Positions 54,530-63,400 of a stretch of DNA of 64,000 nucleotides are shown here, piece by piece. The number at the start of each line of letters is the position of its first letter. Positions within the stretch are counted from its first letter, which is position 1. The notes beneath the pieces were generated by a model, which saw only the letters and a list, made by a program, of their open reading frames with translations, was not told where the DNA came from and did not search any database. The DNA is from Palsa-1150 sp036490515. GTDB taxonomy: Bacteria; Myxococcota_A; Polyangia; Polyangiales; Polyangiaceae. The position numbers and the translations under genes are program-made. Location of the stretch: positions 62,001 through 126,000 of the forward strand of contig DASXDU010000005.1 in assembly GCA_036490515.1 (NCBI GenBank), read 5' to 3'.

Positions 54530-55867
54530 TCAGCGCTTGTGGTGCCGGGCGATCGCGTTGAGGCTCGGTCGCGTCACGCCGGGCGCGTCGTGGGAGGCGA
54601 AGTACGCGCGCAGGACGTCGCGCGCGACGACGTTGGCCTTCACCTGCCAGTTCGGGCCGTTGACGAGGAGCACGGCGACCGCGACCTGCCGGACGCCTGC
54701 CTGCGGGTGGCTCGGCGCGAACCCGGTGAACCAGCTGTAGTAGCGGTGGGTCTCGTTTTCCGTGAGCGTGCCGGTTTTTCCCGCGACCGTGATGCCGGGC
54801 AGGAACACCCCACCGCGGCCGTCGTGGAACGCGCGCCAGCTCGTCCCCTCGGCGACGGTACGCTCCATCATGGTCCCCAGCTGCGCGGCGATCTCCCGGC
54901 TCACCACCCGGTGCGCGGGCGCGGTCTCGGGGGCGCTCCAGGCGACACGGCCGTCGGGCGCGACCACGCGTTCGACCACCCCCGGTCGCACGGACTCTCC
55001 CTCGCGGGCCACGATGGCGCTGATCTCCGCCGCCTCGAGCGGCGACAGAGTGGTGTTCCAGAACCCGGCCGCCGTGCGCGCGAACTCGAGCGGCTCCGTC
55101 GGCACGTGGAGGCCGCTCGGCTGCACCGGCACGTCGAAAGGAAACGGCTGCCCGTAGCCAAAGCGGCGCGCCATCGTCTCGAGCTGACCCGGCGCGAGGT
55201 GCTCCCGCGCGAGGCGCGCGAACACGGTGTTGATGCTGCGCCCCATCGCTCCGCCGAGCGTGGTGCACCAGCGGTCTCGCTGCGGGTCGTCGACGAGGTC
55301 CGCTGCGGTGATCCGCTGCTCTCCGCCCGAGTAGCACTGCTTCGTGTCCGGACCGAGGTGTGCGTCCTCGACGAGGGCGGCCGCCGTGACGACCTTGAAC
55401 ACGCTCGCGGACGGAGCCGTCGCCTCGGCGCAGAGGTCGTGGGGCGTGCCGTGCTCGACGTGGTTCGCGTAGACGAGCACCTTGCCCGAGGCCACGTCCA
55501 TCAGGACGACCGCCGCCTCGGGGACGTGATGGGTCGAGAGCAGGCCGAGGGCCGTCCTCTGGAGGTCGGCGTCGAGCGTCAGCTCGGCGCTGCCCGCCGC
55601 CGAGGGAGCCTTGACGGAGCCGTCGGCGACGGTCACGTGCAGGAGATCGAGGCCTGCCACGTTCGACGCCTCCGCCTCTGACGGCTCGTCTTCCCGGCCC
55701 GTGGGCTCGGGGTGAGACAGGGACGGCGTCGCGACGTCGTCCGTCGAGCCGGGCGGCGCCGGTGTACCGGCGCGATGGCAGGCCAGGAGGACGCCGCTCG
55801 CGAGCAGCGAGGCGACGCCGGCGAGGGCGATCGAGGCCGAGCGACGCATCGCGTAGGGGTGTGGCAT
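54530..55867 (-). CDS. Lipoprotein penicillin-binding transpeptidase
   Basis: 445 residues from ATG 55867 (ATG 55849 is also in frame). The signal peptide ends in lipobox LLAC. Transpeptidase motifs: SxxK in SASVFKVVTAA (catalytic Ser-Val-Phe-Lys), SxN in RSINTVFARL, and KTGT in VAGKTGTLTENE. No glycosyltransferase or PASTA domain, so it is a minimal D,D-transpeptidase of the FtsI/PbpA-like group, but anchored by lipid instead of an N-terminal helix. It should cross-link peptidoglycan or act as a beta-lactam-binding sensor. It diverges from the HEAT-repeat gene. Confidence 0.93.
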   Translation of the reverse strand: MPHPYAMRRSASIALAGVASLLASGVLLACHRAGTPAPPGSTDDVATPSLSHPEPTGREDEPSEAEASNVAGLDLLHVTVADGSVKAPSAAGSAELTLDADLQRTALGLLSTHHVPEAAVVLMDVASGKVLVYANHVEHGTPHDLCAEATAPSASVFKVVTAAALVEDAHLGPDTKQCYSGGEQRITAADLVDDPQRDRWCTTLGGAMGRSINTVFARLAREHLAPGQLETMARRFGYGQPFPFDVPVQPSGLHVPTEPLEFARTAAGFWNTTLSPLEAAEISAIVAREGESVRPGVVERVVAPDGRVAWSAPETAPAHRVVSREIAAQLGTMMERTVAEGTSWRAFHDGRGGVFLPGITVAGKTGTLTENETHRYYSWFTGFAPSHPQAGVRQVAVAVLLVNGPNWQVKANVVARDVLRAYFASHDAPGVTRPSLNAIARHHKR

Positions 55868-55960
55868 GGGGGCTCTCGAACGGGCAAGAAAGCGGGAAAA
55901 CGGTCACGTCCAATCCTGCGGCGCTCGCGAAGAGCGTCGCGATGAGGCATACGTGGCGAA

Positions 55961-58363
55961 ATGCTCCGGAGCTCCGCGACATTCCTCGCGCTGTTGACGG
56001 TCTTTCGTTCGGCAGCCGCGCATGCCGAGACACACGCGACGGCTCCGGCTGGAGGCGGCCTGGCCGCACTGGACGTCACGGTCGATCTCGCGGGAGGAGT
56101 CGTGGTCGCCAACGGTGCGAGGACCACCGTCGCGCTCGACCGCTCGGAGCTTCCCGACGGCAAGGACGTGCGGGTCGAGTCGATCGCGATCGGATCGGGC
56201 AAGCACGTCGTCCACGTCGTCGTGCCCTCGACGCAGCGCGAGGGCATCGCGTGGGAAGCCGTCGTCGCCGCTGGCTACCTTGAACCGATCTTCGCCGGCG
56301 TCACCGGGTTCGCCGCGGGAGACCCCGGCGAACGGACCGGAAAGGCGGTCCGGATCGTCCCGCACGGCGAGAGGAGCTTCGTGCTCGTCGGCGAGATCCG
56401 CGAGGACCTCCGCATCTGTGGCCAGGCCTGGACGCAGCTCGAGCCGCTCGCGCTCTACCCGGCCTCGATGGAGCTGCGGCCCGCGACCGCGCAGAGGCTG
56501 AGCCAGGAGCAGCAGCAGGGCGCCCAGCAGATCGTGGCGACCGACGCGGGAGCCGTCCCGGCGCCGTCGCTCGCCAGGCTCCTCGTGGCGCGCGGCTCGA
56601 GCGTTCCGGGCTCGAGGGGTCTTGAGCTCACGGACGGCGATCCGCGGACCGTCTGGAGCGAGCGGAGGCCGGGCATGGGGCAGGGCGAGTTCGTGACGAT
56701 GGCCGCGCCCCAGGACGTGCCTATCACGCGAATGCAGGTGGTGATCGCCCCGCCGGATCCGGACGCCAACGGGGCCGCACCGCGCACGTTCTATCTCGTC
56801 ACCAGCGCCGACACCTACGAGGTCACCCTCCCCGGCGACGGCTGGCTCAAACCTGGCGAGGCCTACGAGATCGCGCTGCCACGACCGGCGCACGCCTCGT
56901 GCGTATCGGTCGTCCTGAACGACGCATACACGCGCAACTTGCCGCATCCGGACGTCGGGATCGCGGAGCTCGTCGCCTACAGCGAGTTCGACGGCCCCGG
57001 CGTGACCCTCGACGACGTGGCGAAGAAGCTCTCGAGCGATCGAGGCCTGATCGCCGCGCAGGTCCTCGAGCGCGCCGGTCCGCCGGCGCTCGAGGCGGCC
57101 GCCCGCGTGTACTCCGGACTCGACGCGCGTGGACGCGCGTTCGCGATCGACGTCGCGGCGAGTCACGAAGGATGCGTGGACGCGGCGCCGCTGCTCGCGC
57201 GGGGGCTCTGCGAGAAGGAGGGTGAGGCGCCACGCAAGGCGCGCGAGAAGCTCGAACGCTGCCGCGGCGCAGCGCCTGCGCTCGCGTCGATCCTGCGCGA
57301 CGATCCAGCGGCGCGGGCCTGCGTGGCGCCGACGTTCACGGCCATTGCCGGCGCCGACGCGCTGGGACCACTCGCGGACGCGCTCGCGGCGACCCCCGAG
57401 AGCGACGACGACGTGAGGCGCGTCCTTCGCAGGTCGCTCGCGCAAGCGCTCGATTCCGCGCCGGCCGGAAGCATCGGGGCGCTCGTGGACGACACGCGTC
57501 GAGGTGCCGGAGCGCGGCTGGAGATCCTCCGGGCCGCAGGAAAGCGCGTCGTCGAGAGCCCCACCTCGGGAGACAGAGCGCTCGCGGACATTCTCGCCGG
57601 TACGCCGACCCTGCGGGTGCGGTACCTCGCCCTCGGGCCGCTCGGAGAGCTTGCCCACGGTGGGGACGGCGCGGCCGCACGGCGCATCGGCGACGTGCTG
57701 TCTCGCGACCCCGAGTGGCCCGTGCGGGCGCGCGCCGCAGAGCAGGCCTCGGGGCTTCCCGCCCTCCAGGTCGCGCTCCTCGGGGCCGCTCGCGATCCCG
57801 AGCCGCGCGTTCGTGAGGCTGCGCTCCAGTCCCTCGCCGAGTCTCCCGACCCCGCGGCCGTCCAGGTTGCCAGCTCGGCGCTCGCGGCGGACGGGTGGTC
57901 CTTCGTGAAGGCGCAGGCCGTCTCGGTGCTCGCTCACGCCGCACCCTCGGCGGACATCGACCGATCGCTGCGCGACGCCTTGCGCGACTCTTCGGTCAGG
58001 GTTCGCGCCGTCGCGCTCCACGCGGTCGCCCTGCGCCACACCCGCGATCTGCACGAGGCGGTCCGCGAACGGCTCGACGATCCGGACGAGGAGCCCGAGG
58101 TGCGCGCTGCGGCCGCGGCGGCGCTCGGGGCGGTCTGCGACGGCTCCTCCGTCGATCGCCTGACCGAGCTCGCGAGCACGCTCGGCGTGCCCGGCACGGC
58201 CGAGGACGACCAACAGATCGCGCTCGGTGCGCTCGTCGGGCTCGCGGCCATCCACCCCGCCGATCTCCGCGGCAGGCTCTCGAGGCTGCTCGGGACGAGC
58301 TCTCCCCCGTACGTCCGCGCGGCCGCTGCAAAGGCCCTCGCCGCGCCCGGCGTGTGCCACTGA
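55961..58363 (+). CDS. Exported HEAT-repeat protein
   Basis: 800 residues with a signal peptide (FLALLTVFRSAAAHA). The N-terminal half has two beta-rich modules, the second like a discoidin fold (LELTDGDPRTVWSERRPG, VPITRMQVVIAPPDPDA). The C-terminal half is HEAT-type helical repeats (VRARAAEQASGLPALQVALLG, PRVREAALQSLAESPDPAAV, VRAVALHAVALRH). The combination of a carbohydrate- or surface-binding module with HEAT repeats is common in large Polyangiales exported proteins. Function is unknown. The 93-base spacer has a small hairpin (CGCTC-gcgaa-GAGCG, 55922-55936). Confidence 0.8.
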   Translation: MLRSSATFLALLTVFRSAAAHAETHATAPAGGGLAALDVTVDLAGGVVVANGARTTVALDRSELPDGKDVRVESIAIGSGKHVVHVVVPSTQREGIAWEAVVAAGYLEPIFAGVTGFAAGDPGERTGKAVRIVPHGERSFVLVGEIREDLRICGQAWTQLEPLALYPASMELRPATAQRLSQEQQQGAQQIVATDAGAVPAPSLARLLVARGSSVPGSRGLELTDGDPRTVWSERRPGMGQGEFVTMAAPQDVPITRMQVVIAPPDPDANGAAPRTFYLVTSADTYEVTLPGDGWLKPGEAYEIALPRPAHASCVSVVLNDAYTRNLPHPDVGIAELVAYSEFDGPGVTLDDVAKKLSSDRGLIAAQVLERAGPPALEAAARVYSGLDARGRAFAIDVAASHEGCVDAAPLLARGLCEKEGEAPRKAREKLERCRGAAPALASILRDDPAARACVAPTFTAIAGADALGPLADALAATPESDDDVRRVLRRSLAQALDSAPAGSIGALVDDTRRGAGARLEILRAAGKRVVESPTSGDRALADILAGTPTLRVRYLALGPLGELAHGGDGAAARRIGDVLSRDPEWPVRARAAEQASGLPALQVALLGAARDPEPRVREAALQSLAESPDPAAVQVASSALAADGWSFVKAQAVSVLAHAAPSADIDRSLRDALRDSSVRVRAVALHAVALRHTRDLHEAVRERLDDPDEEPEVRAAAAAALGAVCDGSSVDRLTELASTLGVPGTAEDDQQIALGALVGLAAIHPADLRGRLSRLLGTSSPPYVRAAAAKALAAPGVCH

Positions 58364-58416
58364 CGCTCGCGTCGACGGCTGACGCCGGGCCCGTTCCGGG
58401 CTATCCGATCGCCACG

Positions 58417-58851
58417 ATGGCTGACATCACACGCATCTCGCCCCAGGACGCCAGCGCCAAGCTCGGCGAAGGCTGGACCTACGTCGACGTTCGCACGGCA
58501 GAGGAGTTCGAGGCCGGGCACCCGCCCGGGGCGGTGAACGTCCCCATCGCTCATGCCGGCGGAGGCGGCATGGTTCCGAATCCCGCGTTCCTCGACGTGA
58601 TGAGCGCCGCGTTCGCGAAGGACGCGAAGATCGTCGTCGGCTGCAAGGCGGGAGGCCGTTCGCTGCGCGCGGCCCAGGCGCTCCTCGGTTCGGGGTTCAC
58701 GAACGTCGTGGACCAGCGAGCCGGCTGGGACGGCGCGCGGAACCCGTTCGGGCAGGTGACCGAGCCGGGCTGGTCGCGCGTCGGTCTCCCCGTCGAGGAG
58801 GGCCAACCTGCCGGCCGATCGTGGGACGACATGAAGAAGAAGGCGCCGTAG
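58417..58851 (+). CDS. Single-domain rhodanese
   Basis: 144 residues. Rhodanese fold with WTYVDVRTAEEFEAGHPPGA and the active-site Cys loop VGCKAGGRSLRAAQ. The enlarged CKAGGRS loop fits sulphur-transfer rhodanese of the GlpE/PspE/plant StR type. No signal peptide, so cytoplasmic. It moves sulphane sulphur to cyanide, thioredoxin or other thiols. A TATCCG box nine bases before the ATG is near the leaderless pattern seen elsewhere. Confidence 0.93.
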   Translation: MADITRISPQDASAKLGEGWTYVDVRTAEEFEAGHPPGAVNVPIAHAGGGGMVPNPAFLDVMSAAFAKDAKIVVGCKAGGRSLRAAQALLGSGFTNVVDQRAGWDGARNPFGQVTEPGWSRVGLPVEEGQPAGRSWDDMKKKAP

Positions 58852-58879
58852 ATCGGCGACCGCGATCCTCGAACGGGCG

Positions 58880-59473
58880 TCACCCTCCGCCGGGGCGGAC
58901 ACGGTCGTAGTCGCCTGCGGCTCGCTGGACGACCTCGAGGTCTCGCGCCGCGCGCTCGGCTTCCGCGCTGAGCTCCGCGGTGAAGATCGTCAGGCCCCAG
59001 ATCCCGTTGTCCCGTCGCCGGAACGGGTACCGCGTGCCCCGCGCCGTCACGACCGTCGCTCGCTCCCCGTTCGTCTCCACGTGGGCGACCCCGGAGAGGT
59101 CGCGCTCGAGCCTCGCCACCCAGCCGCGGCTCTCCGCCAGGCGCGCGAAGACGTCGGCGCCATCCGGCGCAGTCGCCTCGTCAGTCCAAGCGCCGAGCAG
59201 CGGCTTCGCCTCCGGCGCAGGGTAGCTGGCGCGGACACGCTCGCAGGCCGCCTTCCTCATGTCGCGGATGGAGAACGACGCCCACTGCGCGTCCGTCTCG
59301 AGGTACGGGAACGCGTCCGCGACGTGACGCTCCGCCACCGCATACGCGATGCGCGTGTACGCGCCCTCCGGCGTCGTCTCCGGGGGAAACGGCCTGCGCG
59401 CGACCGCCCAGGAACCGGCAGCCAGCGACAGGACGACGACACTCCCGACGACGAGCAGCGTCCTCCGTCGCAT
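58880..59473 (-). CDS. Membrane-anchored hypothetical protein
   Basis: 197 residues. N-terminal membrane helix or signal (LLVVGSVVVLSLAAGSWAVA) followed by an exported alpha/beta domain with TTPEGAYTRIAYAVAERHV, FSIRDMRKAACERV and the final strands ATVVTARGTRYPFRRRDNGIWGLTIF. No family was recognised; the size and strand pattern resemble small NTF2-like domains. It diverges from the GT2 gene with only 20 bases between the two start codons. Confidence 0.75.
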   Translation of the reverse strand: MRRRTLLVVGSVVVLSLAAGSWAVARRPFPPETTPEGAYTRIAYAVAERHVADAFPYLETDAQWASFSIRDMRKAACERVRASYPAPEAKPLLGAWTDEATAPDGADVFARLAESRGWVARLERDLSGVAHVETNGERATVVTARGTRYPFRRRDNGIWGLTIFTAELSAEAERAARDLEVVQRAAGDYDRVRPGGG

Positions 59474-59493
59474 TGCGGTAGAGGGGACATACC

Positions 59494-60213
59494 ATGCGCA
59501 TCGGCTCGCGCGTCGTCGTCGTCGTGCCCGCATGGGAGGAGGCGCTGCGGATCGCGCGTGTCGTGCGCGGCATTCCCTCGTGGGTGGACGCGATCGTCGT
59601 CGTGGACGACGCCAGCACCGACGGGACCGCGGATGCCGCGGCATCCGTGCTCGACGCGAGGGTCGAGGTGGTCCGGCACGCCCACAACCGCGGGGTCGGA
59701 GCTGCCATCGTGAGCGGCTACCGGCGCGCGGCCGAGATCGCACGAGCCGACCGCGACGCGTACGTGGTCATGGCAGGCGACGGACAGATGGACCCCGCTG
59801 ATCTCGTTTCCGTCGTCGACCCCGTGGCGCGCGGCGAGGCCGACTACGTCAAGGGGGACCGGTTCGCGTCCGGGACCATCGGCGCGATGCCGCTGTCGCG
59901 GAGGGTCGGCGGCCTCGCGTTCTCGTGGGCCACGTCGCGCGCGATCGGCGTCTCGATCTCCGACAGCCAGTGCGGCTACACGGCGATCGCGCGCGACGCG
60001 CTCGTGAGGCTCGACCTCGACGAGATCTGGCCGAGGTACGGCTACCCCAACGACCTCCTGTCGCAGGTCGCGCTCCGCGGCATGCGCATCGCCCAGGTCC
60101 CCGTCCGCGCCGTGTACGCGGACGAGGTGAGCCGGCTGGCGCCCCGCCACGTGCCCATGGTCGCGGCCCTTGTGGCGCGCGCATGGTTTCGCCGGCTAGC
60201 ATCGCGCCGATGA
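59494..60213 (+). CDS. Family 2 glycosyltransferase
   Basis: 239 residues. GT-A fold with VVVVVPAWEEALRI, DDASTDGTAD (nucleotide-sugar Asp pair), GVGAAIVSGYRRA and the DGQMDP metal-binding motif (DxD-like). No membrane helices at the C-terminus, unlike dolichol-phosphate-type enzymes, but the core looks like DPM1/GtrB-type synthases. It probably transfers a sugar to a lipid carrier or glycan. A GAGGGG site eleven bases upstream sets the start. It overlaps the outer-membrane protein gene by ATGA. Confidence 0.93.
   Translation: MRIGSRVVVVVPAWEEALRIARVVRGIPSWVDAIVVVDDASTDGTADAAASVLDARVEVVRHAHNRGVGAAIVSGYRRAAEIARADRDAYVVMAGDGQMDPADLVSVVDPVARGEADYVKGDRFASGTIGAMPLSRRVGGLAFSWATSRAIGVSISDSQCGYTAIARDALVRLDLDEIWPRYGYPNDLLSQVALRGMRIAQVPVRAVYADEVSRLAPRHVPMVAALVARAWFRRLASRR
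60197..60202 (+). promoter_or_regulatory. -10 box, leaderless pattern, inside the GT2 gene
   Basis: TAGCAT, seven bases before the ATG at 60210, lies within the last codons of the GT2 gene. The downstream gene may therefore have its own leaderless transcript in addition to the operon message. Confidence 0.4.
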
Positions 60214-61229
60214 AGCGTGGAGCCGATCGCGCCGCAGGTGCCGTCGCAGCAGCCGTCGCGCTGAGCGCGCCGCTGGCCCACGCGGGCCCCGAGGTCGCAC
60301 TGCGCGCATTCGCGAGCGAAGCGACCCAGAGCGGTGTCCGGTCGCTCGGCATGGGAGGCGACGGCGCGACCACCGGCAACTTCGCGCGGATGGCCGACGT
60401 CGCAGGGAGCGCGCGCCTCGACTCCGGAATCGCCCGGTACGTCGACACGGGCGACGCCGCGTCGTTTCTCGCTGCCACCTTCACGACTCCCGCCTTCTGG
60501 GGGGGCGCCACGCTGTCCATCTCCGCGCTCTCCCAGCGCACCACCGACGCCCGCGTCTGGGACGACACGCCCGCGACGAAGCTCGAGCCGCCTTCGCTCG
60601 CCGACGGGTCGAACCAGGAGGCGTTCGCCGTCCTCGCGAAGCCTCTGTCGTCCACCGTTTCGCTCGGTCTGATGCTTTCGTACGCGCAGTCGCAGATGAC
60701 GCTTCTGCCGCTCTCGGGTACGCCGCCCATCCGGTACGAGACCTCGTGGCTCCCTTCCGGAGGCGCTGGGTTGCTGTGGCGACCGTCCTGGCGCTGGGAG
60801 CTCGGGGCGCGGGTCACCCTCTTGGACGACCAGGAGACGCGGGACGACTCGAGCGGCCTTCGCACGGGGCTGCTGCGGGAGTACGACGCGCGCCTGGGGG
60901 GCGGGTGGTCGCCGTGGCGTGGAACGCGCATCGACGCGGGGTTCGTGGCGCGCACGCAGGGGAGCGCCGTGGACGATTCGCTGCGCCTCCCGAGCACGTC
61001 CTTCAAGGTGTTTCCCACCGTCGGCGTCGAGCAGGCGCTCGTGCGTTCCCGCGTGTGGGCGCGGGCCGGCCTCGACGAGCGCAGCGCGACGACGGGCCTC
61101 TCCTTCCACGCGCGCCCGATCGTGGTCGACGTCGCCTACGTGTACGATCTCGCGCTGGCGCGGATCGACGACGTCTTCGGCCGGCGCGACGCCAGCCTCC
61201 TGGCGAGCATCCGCTTCGACTATCGTTGA
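60210..61229 (+). CDS. Outer-membrane beta-barrel protein
   Basis: 339 residues. Signal peptide ending in LAHA. The rest alternates polar and hydrophobic residues in about twelve strands (SFLAATFTTPAFWGGATLSISA, SLGLMLSYAQSQ, WRWELGARVTLLDD, RLGGGWSPWRGTRIDAGFVAR) and ends in a strand with a final aromatic-rich FDYR. SLGMGGDGATTGNFARMAD in the N-terminus is close to the FadL/TodX-type entry. A transport porin or OmpP1-like protein is likely. Its end overlaps the convergent purB by 10 bases. Confidence 0.8.
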   Translation: MKRGADRAAGAVAAAVALSAPLAHAGPEVALRAFASEATQSGVRSLGMGGDGATTGNFARMADVAGSARLDSGIARYVDTGDAASFLAATFTTPAFWGGATLSISALSQRTTDARVWDDTPATKLEPPSLADGSNQEAFAVLAKPLSSTVSLGLMLSYAQSQMTLLPLSGTPPIRYETSWLPSGGAGLLWRPSWRWELGARVTLLDDQETRDDSSGLRTGLLREYDARLGGGWSPWRGTRIDAGFVARTQGSAVDDSLRLPSTSFKVFPTVGVEQALVRSRVWARAGLDERSATTGLSFHARPIVVDVAYVYDLALARIDDVFGRRDASLLASIRFDYR

Positions 61230-62575
61230 TCGAGGGACCCGCCAGGTCGACTGCGGGGCGCGGGGGGCAGCGGCGGCGGGGCGCCGAGGGCCCGTTCGAG
61301 GATAGCCGGGACGTGCGCGAGGGCGTGGTCCAGGTCGAAGAGCGCGTCGAGCTTCGCCGCCGGGATCTTCGCGGCGACGTCCGCGTCCGCGGCGAGGAGA
61401 TCGCGGAAGCGGCCCTCGCCGTGCCACGCGCGCATCGCGTTTCGCTGGACGAGCACGTAGGCCTCCTGCCGCGGCATCCCGGCCTCGACGAGCGCGAGGA
61501 GCGTCGCTTCGCTGAAGTAGAGCTCCGCGGCGCGATCGAGGTTTCGCTTCAGGTTCTCGGGATAGACCACGAGGCCGTCCACGAGGCTCGCCGCCCGCTC
61601 GAGCATGAACCCGAGCGTCGCGGTCGCGTCGGGCCCGATCATGCGTTCGACCGACGAGTGGGAGATGTCGCGCTCGTGCCAGAGCGCAACGTCCTCGAGC
61701 GCCGGAACGACCGCAGCCCGGACGACGCGCGCGAGGCCGCACAGGTTCTCGCTCAGGATCGGGTTTCGCTTGTGGGGCATGGCGCTCGAGCCCTTCTGGC
61801 CCGCGGTGAACGCCTCCTCGGCCTCGCTCACTTCGCTGCGCTGCCAGTGGCGCACGTTCGTGGCCAGGCGCTCGATAGCAGCCGCCAGGAGCGCCAGGCT
61901 GGAGAAGTACGCGGCGTGCCGATCGCGCGCGACGACCTGGGTGGCCACCGTCTCCGGCTCGAGCCCGATGCGCGCGAGCGCCTGGCGCTCGATGTCGGGC
62001 GACAGGTGGGCGTAGGTCCCCACCGCTCCCGCGATCTTCCCCACTGCGATCTCGCGCCGCGCAGCCTGCAGTCGCGCCTTCCCCCGTGCGATCTCCGCGT
62101 GGTGGCCGGCGAGCGCCAGCCCGAAGGTCACCGGCTCGGCGAAGATGCCGTGGCTGCGGCCGATCATCGGCGTCCTGGCGTGCTCGCGTGCGCGGCGGGC
62201 GAGGGCGTCGAGCACCTTGTCGCACCGGGCGAGCAGCAGATCGGCCGCGTCGCGGAGCAGGACCGCGAGCGAGGTATCCAGCACGTCGCTCGACGTCATC
62301 CCGCGATGCAGCCACCTCGCCTCGATCCCCGCGAGCTCCTCCACGTGGGTGAGAAACGCGATGACGTCGTGCTTCGTCGTCCGTTCGATCTCGTCGATCC
62401 GCGTCGGGTAGAGCACGAGGTTCTTCCCGCGGAGCGTCGCCGCTGTCCCCCGCGGCACGAAGTTCGCCTCCTCCATCGCCTCGCAAGCCGCGAGCTCGAC
62501 GTCGAGCCAGACGGCGTAGCGACGGGCAGGGGACCAGAGCTCGGCGAAATCGGCTGGCGTGTAGCGCGGGATCAC
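61220..62575 (-). CDS. purB: Adenylosuccinate lyase
   Basis: 451 residues, GTG start. Fumarase/aspartase superfamily: RYAVWLDVELAACEAMEE, HRGMTSSDVLDTSLAVLLRDA, TPMIGRSHGIFAEPVTFGL, and the signature loop GSSAMPHKRNP with the catalytic Ser. The later RDISHSSVERMIGPDATATLGFML and EAYVLVQRNAM are typical of PurB. It catalyses two steps of purine synthesis (SAICAR to AICAR, adenylosuccinate to AMP). It lies 52 bases after the SDR on the same strand. The last residues overlap the convergent outer-membrane gene. Confidence 0.97.
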   Translation of the reverse strand: MIPRYTPADFAELWSPARRYAVWLDVELAACEAMEEANFVPRGTAATLRGKNLVLYPTRIDEIERTTKHDVIAFLTHVEELAGIEARWLHRGMTSSDVLDTSLAVLLRDAADLLLARCDKVLDALARRAREHARTPMIGRSHGIFAEPVTFGLALAGHHAEIARGKARLQAARREIAVGKIAGAVGTYAHLSPDIERQALARIGLEPETVATQVVARDRHAAYFSSLALLAAAIERLATNVRHWQRSEVSEAEEAFTAGQKGSSAMPHKRNPILSENLCGLARVVRAAVVPALEDVALWHERDISHSSVERMIGPDATATLGFMLERAASLVDGLVVYPENLKRNLDRAAELYFSEATLLALVEAGMPRQEAYVLVQRNAMRAWHGEGRFRDLLAADADVAAKIPAAKLDALFDLDHALAHVPAILERALGAPPPLPPAPRSRPGGSLDQR

Positions 62576-62627
62576 GCTGCCCGACTAACACAGCTTTCGC
62601 GCGCGGTCCCCCCCGCGGGGAGGGCGC

Positions 62628-63338
62628 TCAGGCGCGGCCGTAGATGGGAACCGCGGCGCCGCTCACGTCGCGCGCTTCGTCGCTCAGGAGGAACGCGACC
62701 AGGCCCGCCGCGGAACCGAGCGAAACCCACCGGCCGGGGTCCACGTCCGGCATGGCAGCGCGGTTCGCCGGCGTGTCCATCGTGCTCGGCAGCACCGCGT
62801 TCACGCGGACGCCGTGCGCGAGCACCTCGGCGGCGACCGCGCGGGCGAGCGCGAGCAGCGCAGCCTTGGACGCCGCGTAGGCCGCCGCGTTCGCGCTCGT
62901 CTCCGGGTTCACCGCGGCCCTCGAGCCGATGACCACGATGCTTCCGCGCTTGCGGGCCACCATGGGCGGCAGCAGCGCGCGCAGGCTCCGATGCGCGGTC
63001 GCGACGTTGGCTCGCATCATCGCGTCCCACGCCGCGTCGTCCGACTCCTCGTGCAGCGCCTTGCCTCCTGCCCAGCTGCCGGCGATCAGGGCCGCCGCCG
63101 TGGGCGGGCCACCGAGCTCGCGCTCGATGCGCGGCATCGCCTCCGACCACGTGGCCTGCTCGGCGATGTCTCCTGCGGCGATGCTCGCACCCCCGAGCGA
63201 CGCGGCGAGCGCGCGCAACCGATCCGCCCCCCTCGATGCATCGACGAGCGCCAGCGAATATCCCTTCGCATGGAGCGCGCGCGCGACCTCTGCCCCAAGC
63301 GCCCCCGCCGCCCCCGTGACCAGAGCCACCTCGCCCAT
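62628..63338 (-). CDS. Short-chain dehydrogenase/reductase
   Basis: 236 residues from ATG 63338 (GTG 63347 is also in frame). VALVTGAAGALGAEVARAL opens the NAD(P) site; VVIGSRAAVN holds the Ser and AYAASKAALL the Tyr/Lys. The NAG motif is replaced by AGSWAGG, as seen in some dihydropteridine-reductase-like SDRs. Cytoplasmic; substrate unknown. It sits between the sigma factor and purB on the minus strand. A TACACG box lies eight bases before the ATG. Confidence 0.92.
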   Translation of the reverse strand: MGEVALVTGAAGALGAEVARALHAKGYSLALVDASRGADRLRALAASLGGASIAAGDIAEQATWSEAMPRIERELGGPPTAAALIAGSWAGGKALHEESDDAAWDAMMRANVATAHRSLRALLPPMVARKRGSIVVIGSRAAVNPETSANAAAYAASKAALLALARAVAAEVLAHGVRVNAVLPSTMDTPANRAAMPDVDPGRWVSLGSAAGLVAFLLSDEARDVSGAAVPIYGRA

Positions 63339-63400
63339 GGCCGTCACGTGTAGCACGCGCGCGACGTCGCCTCTCTCGCCTCGGGCGCCGGCGCTCCCGT

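Noticed and set aside
55904..58360. 818-codon open frame on the minus strand
   Set aside because: Antisense of the HEAT-repeat gene; Arg/Gly-rich with no domain.
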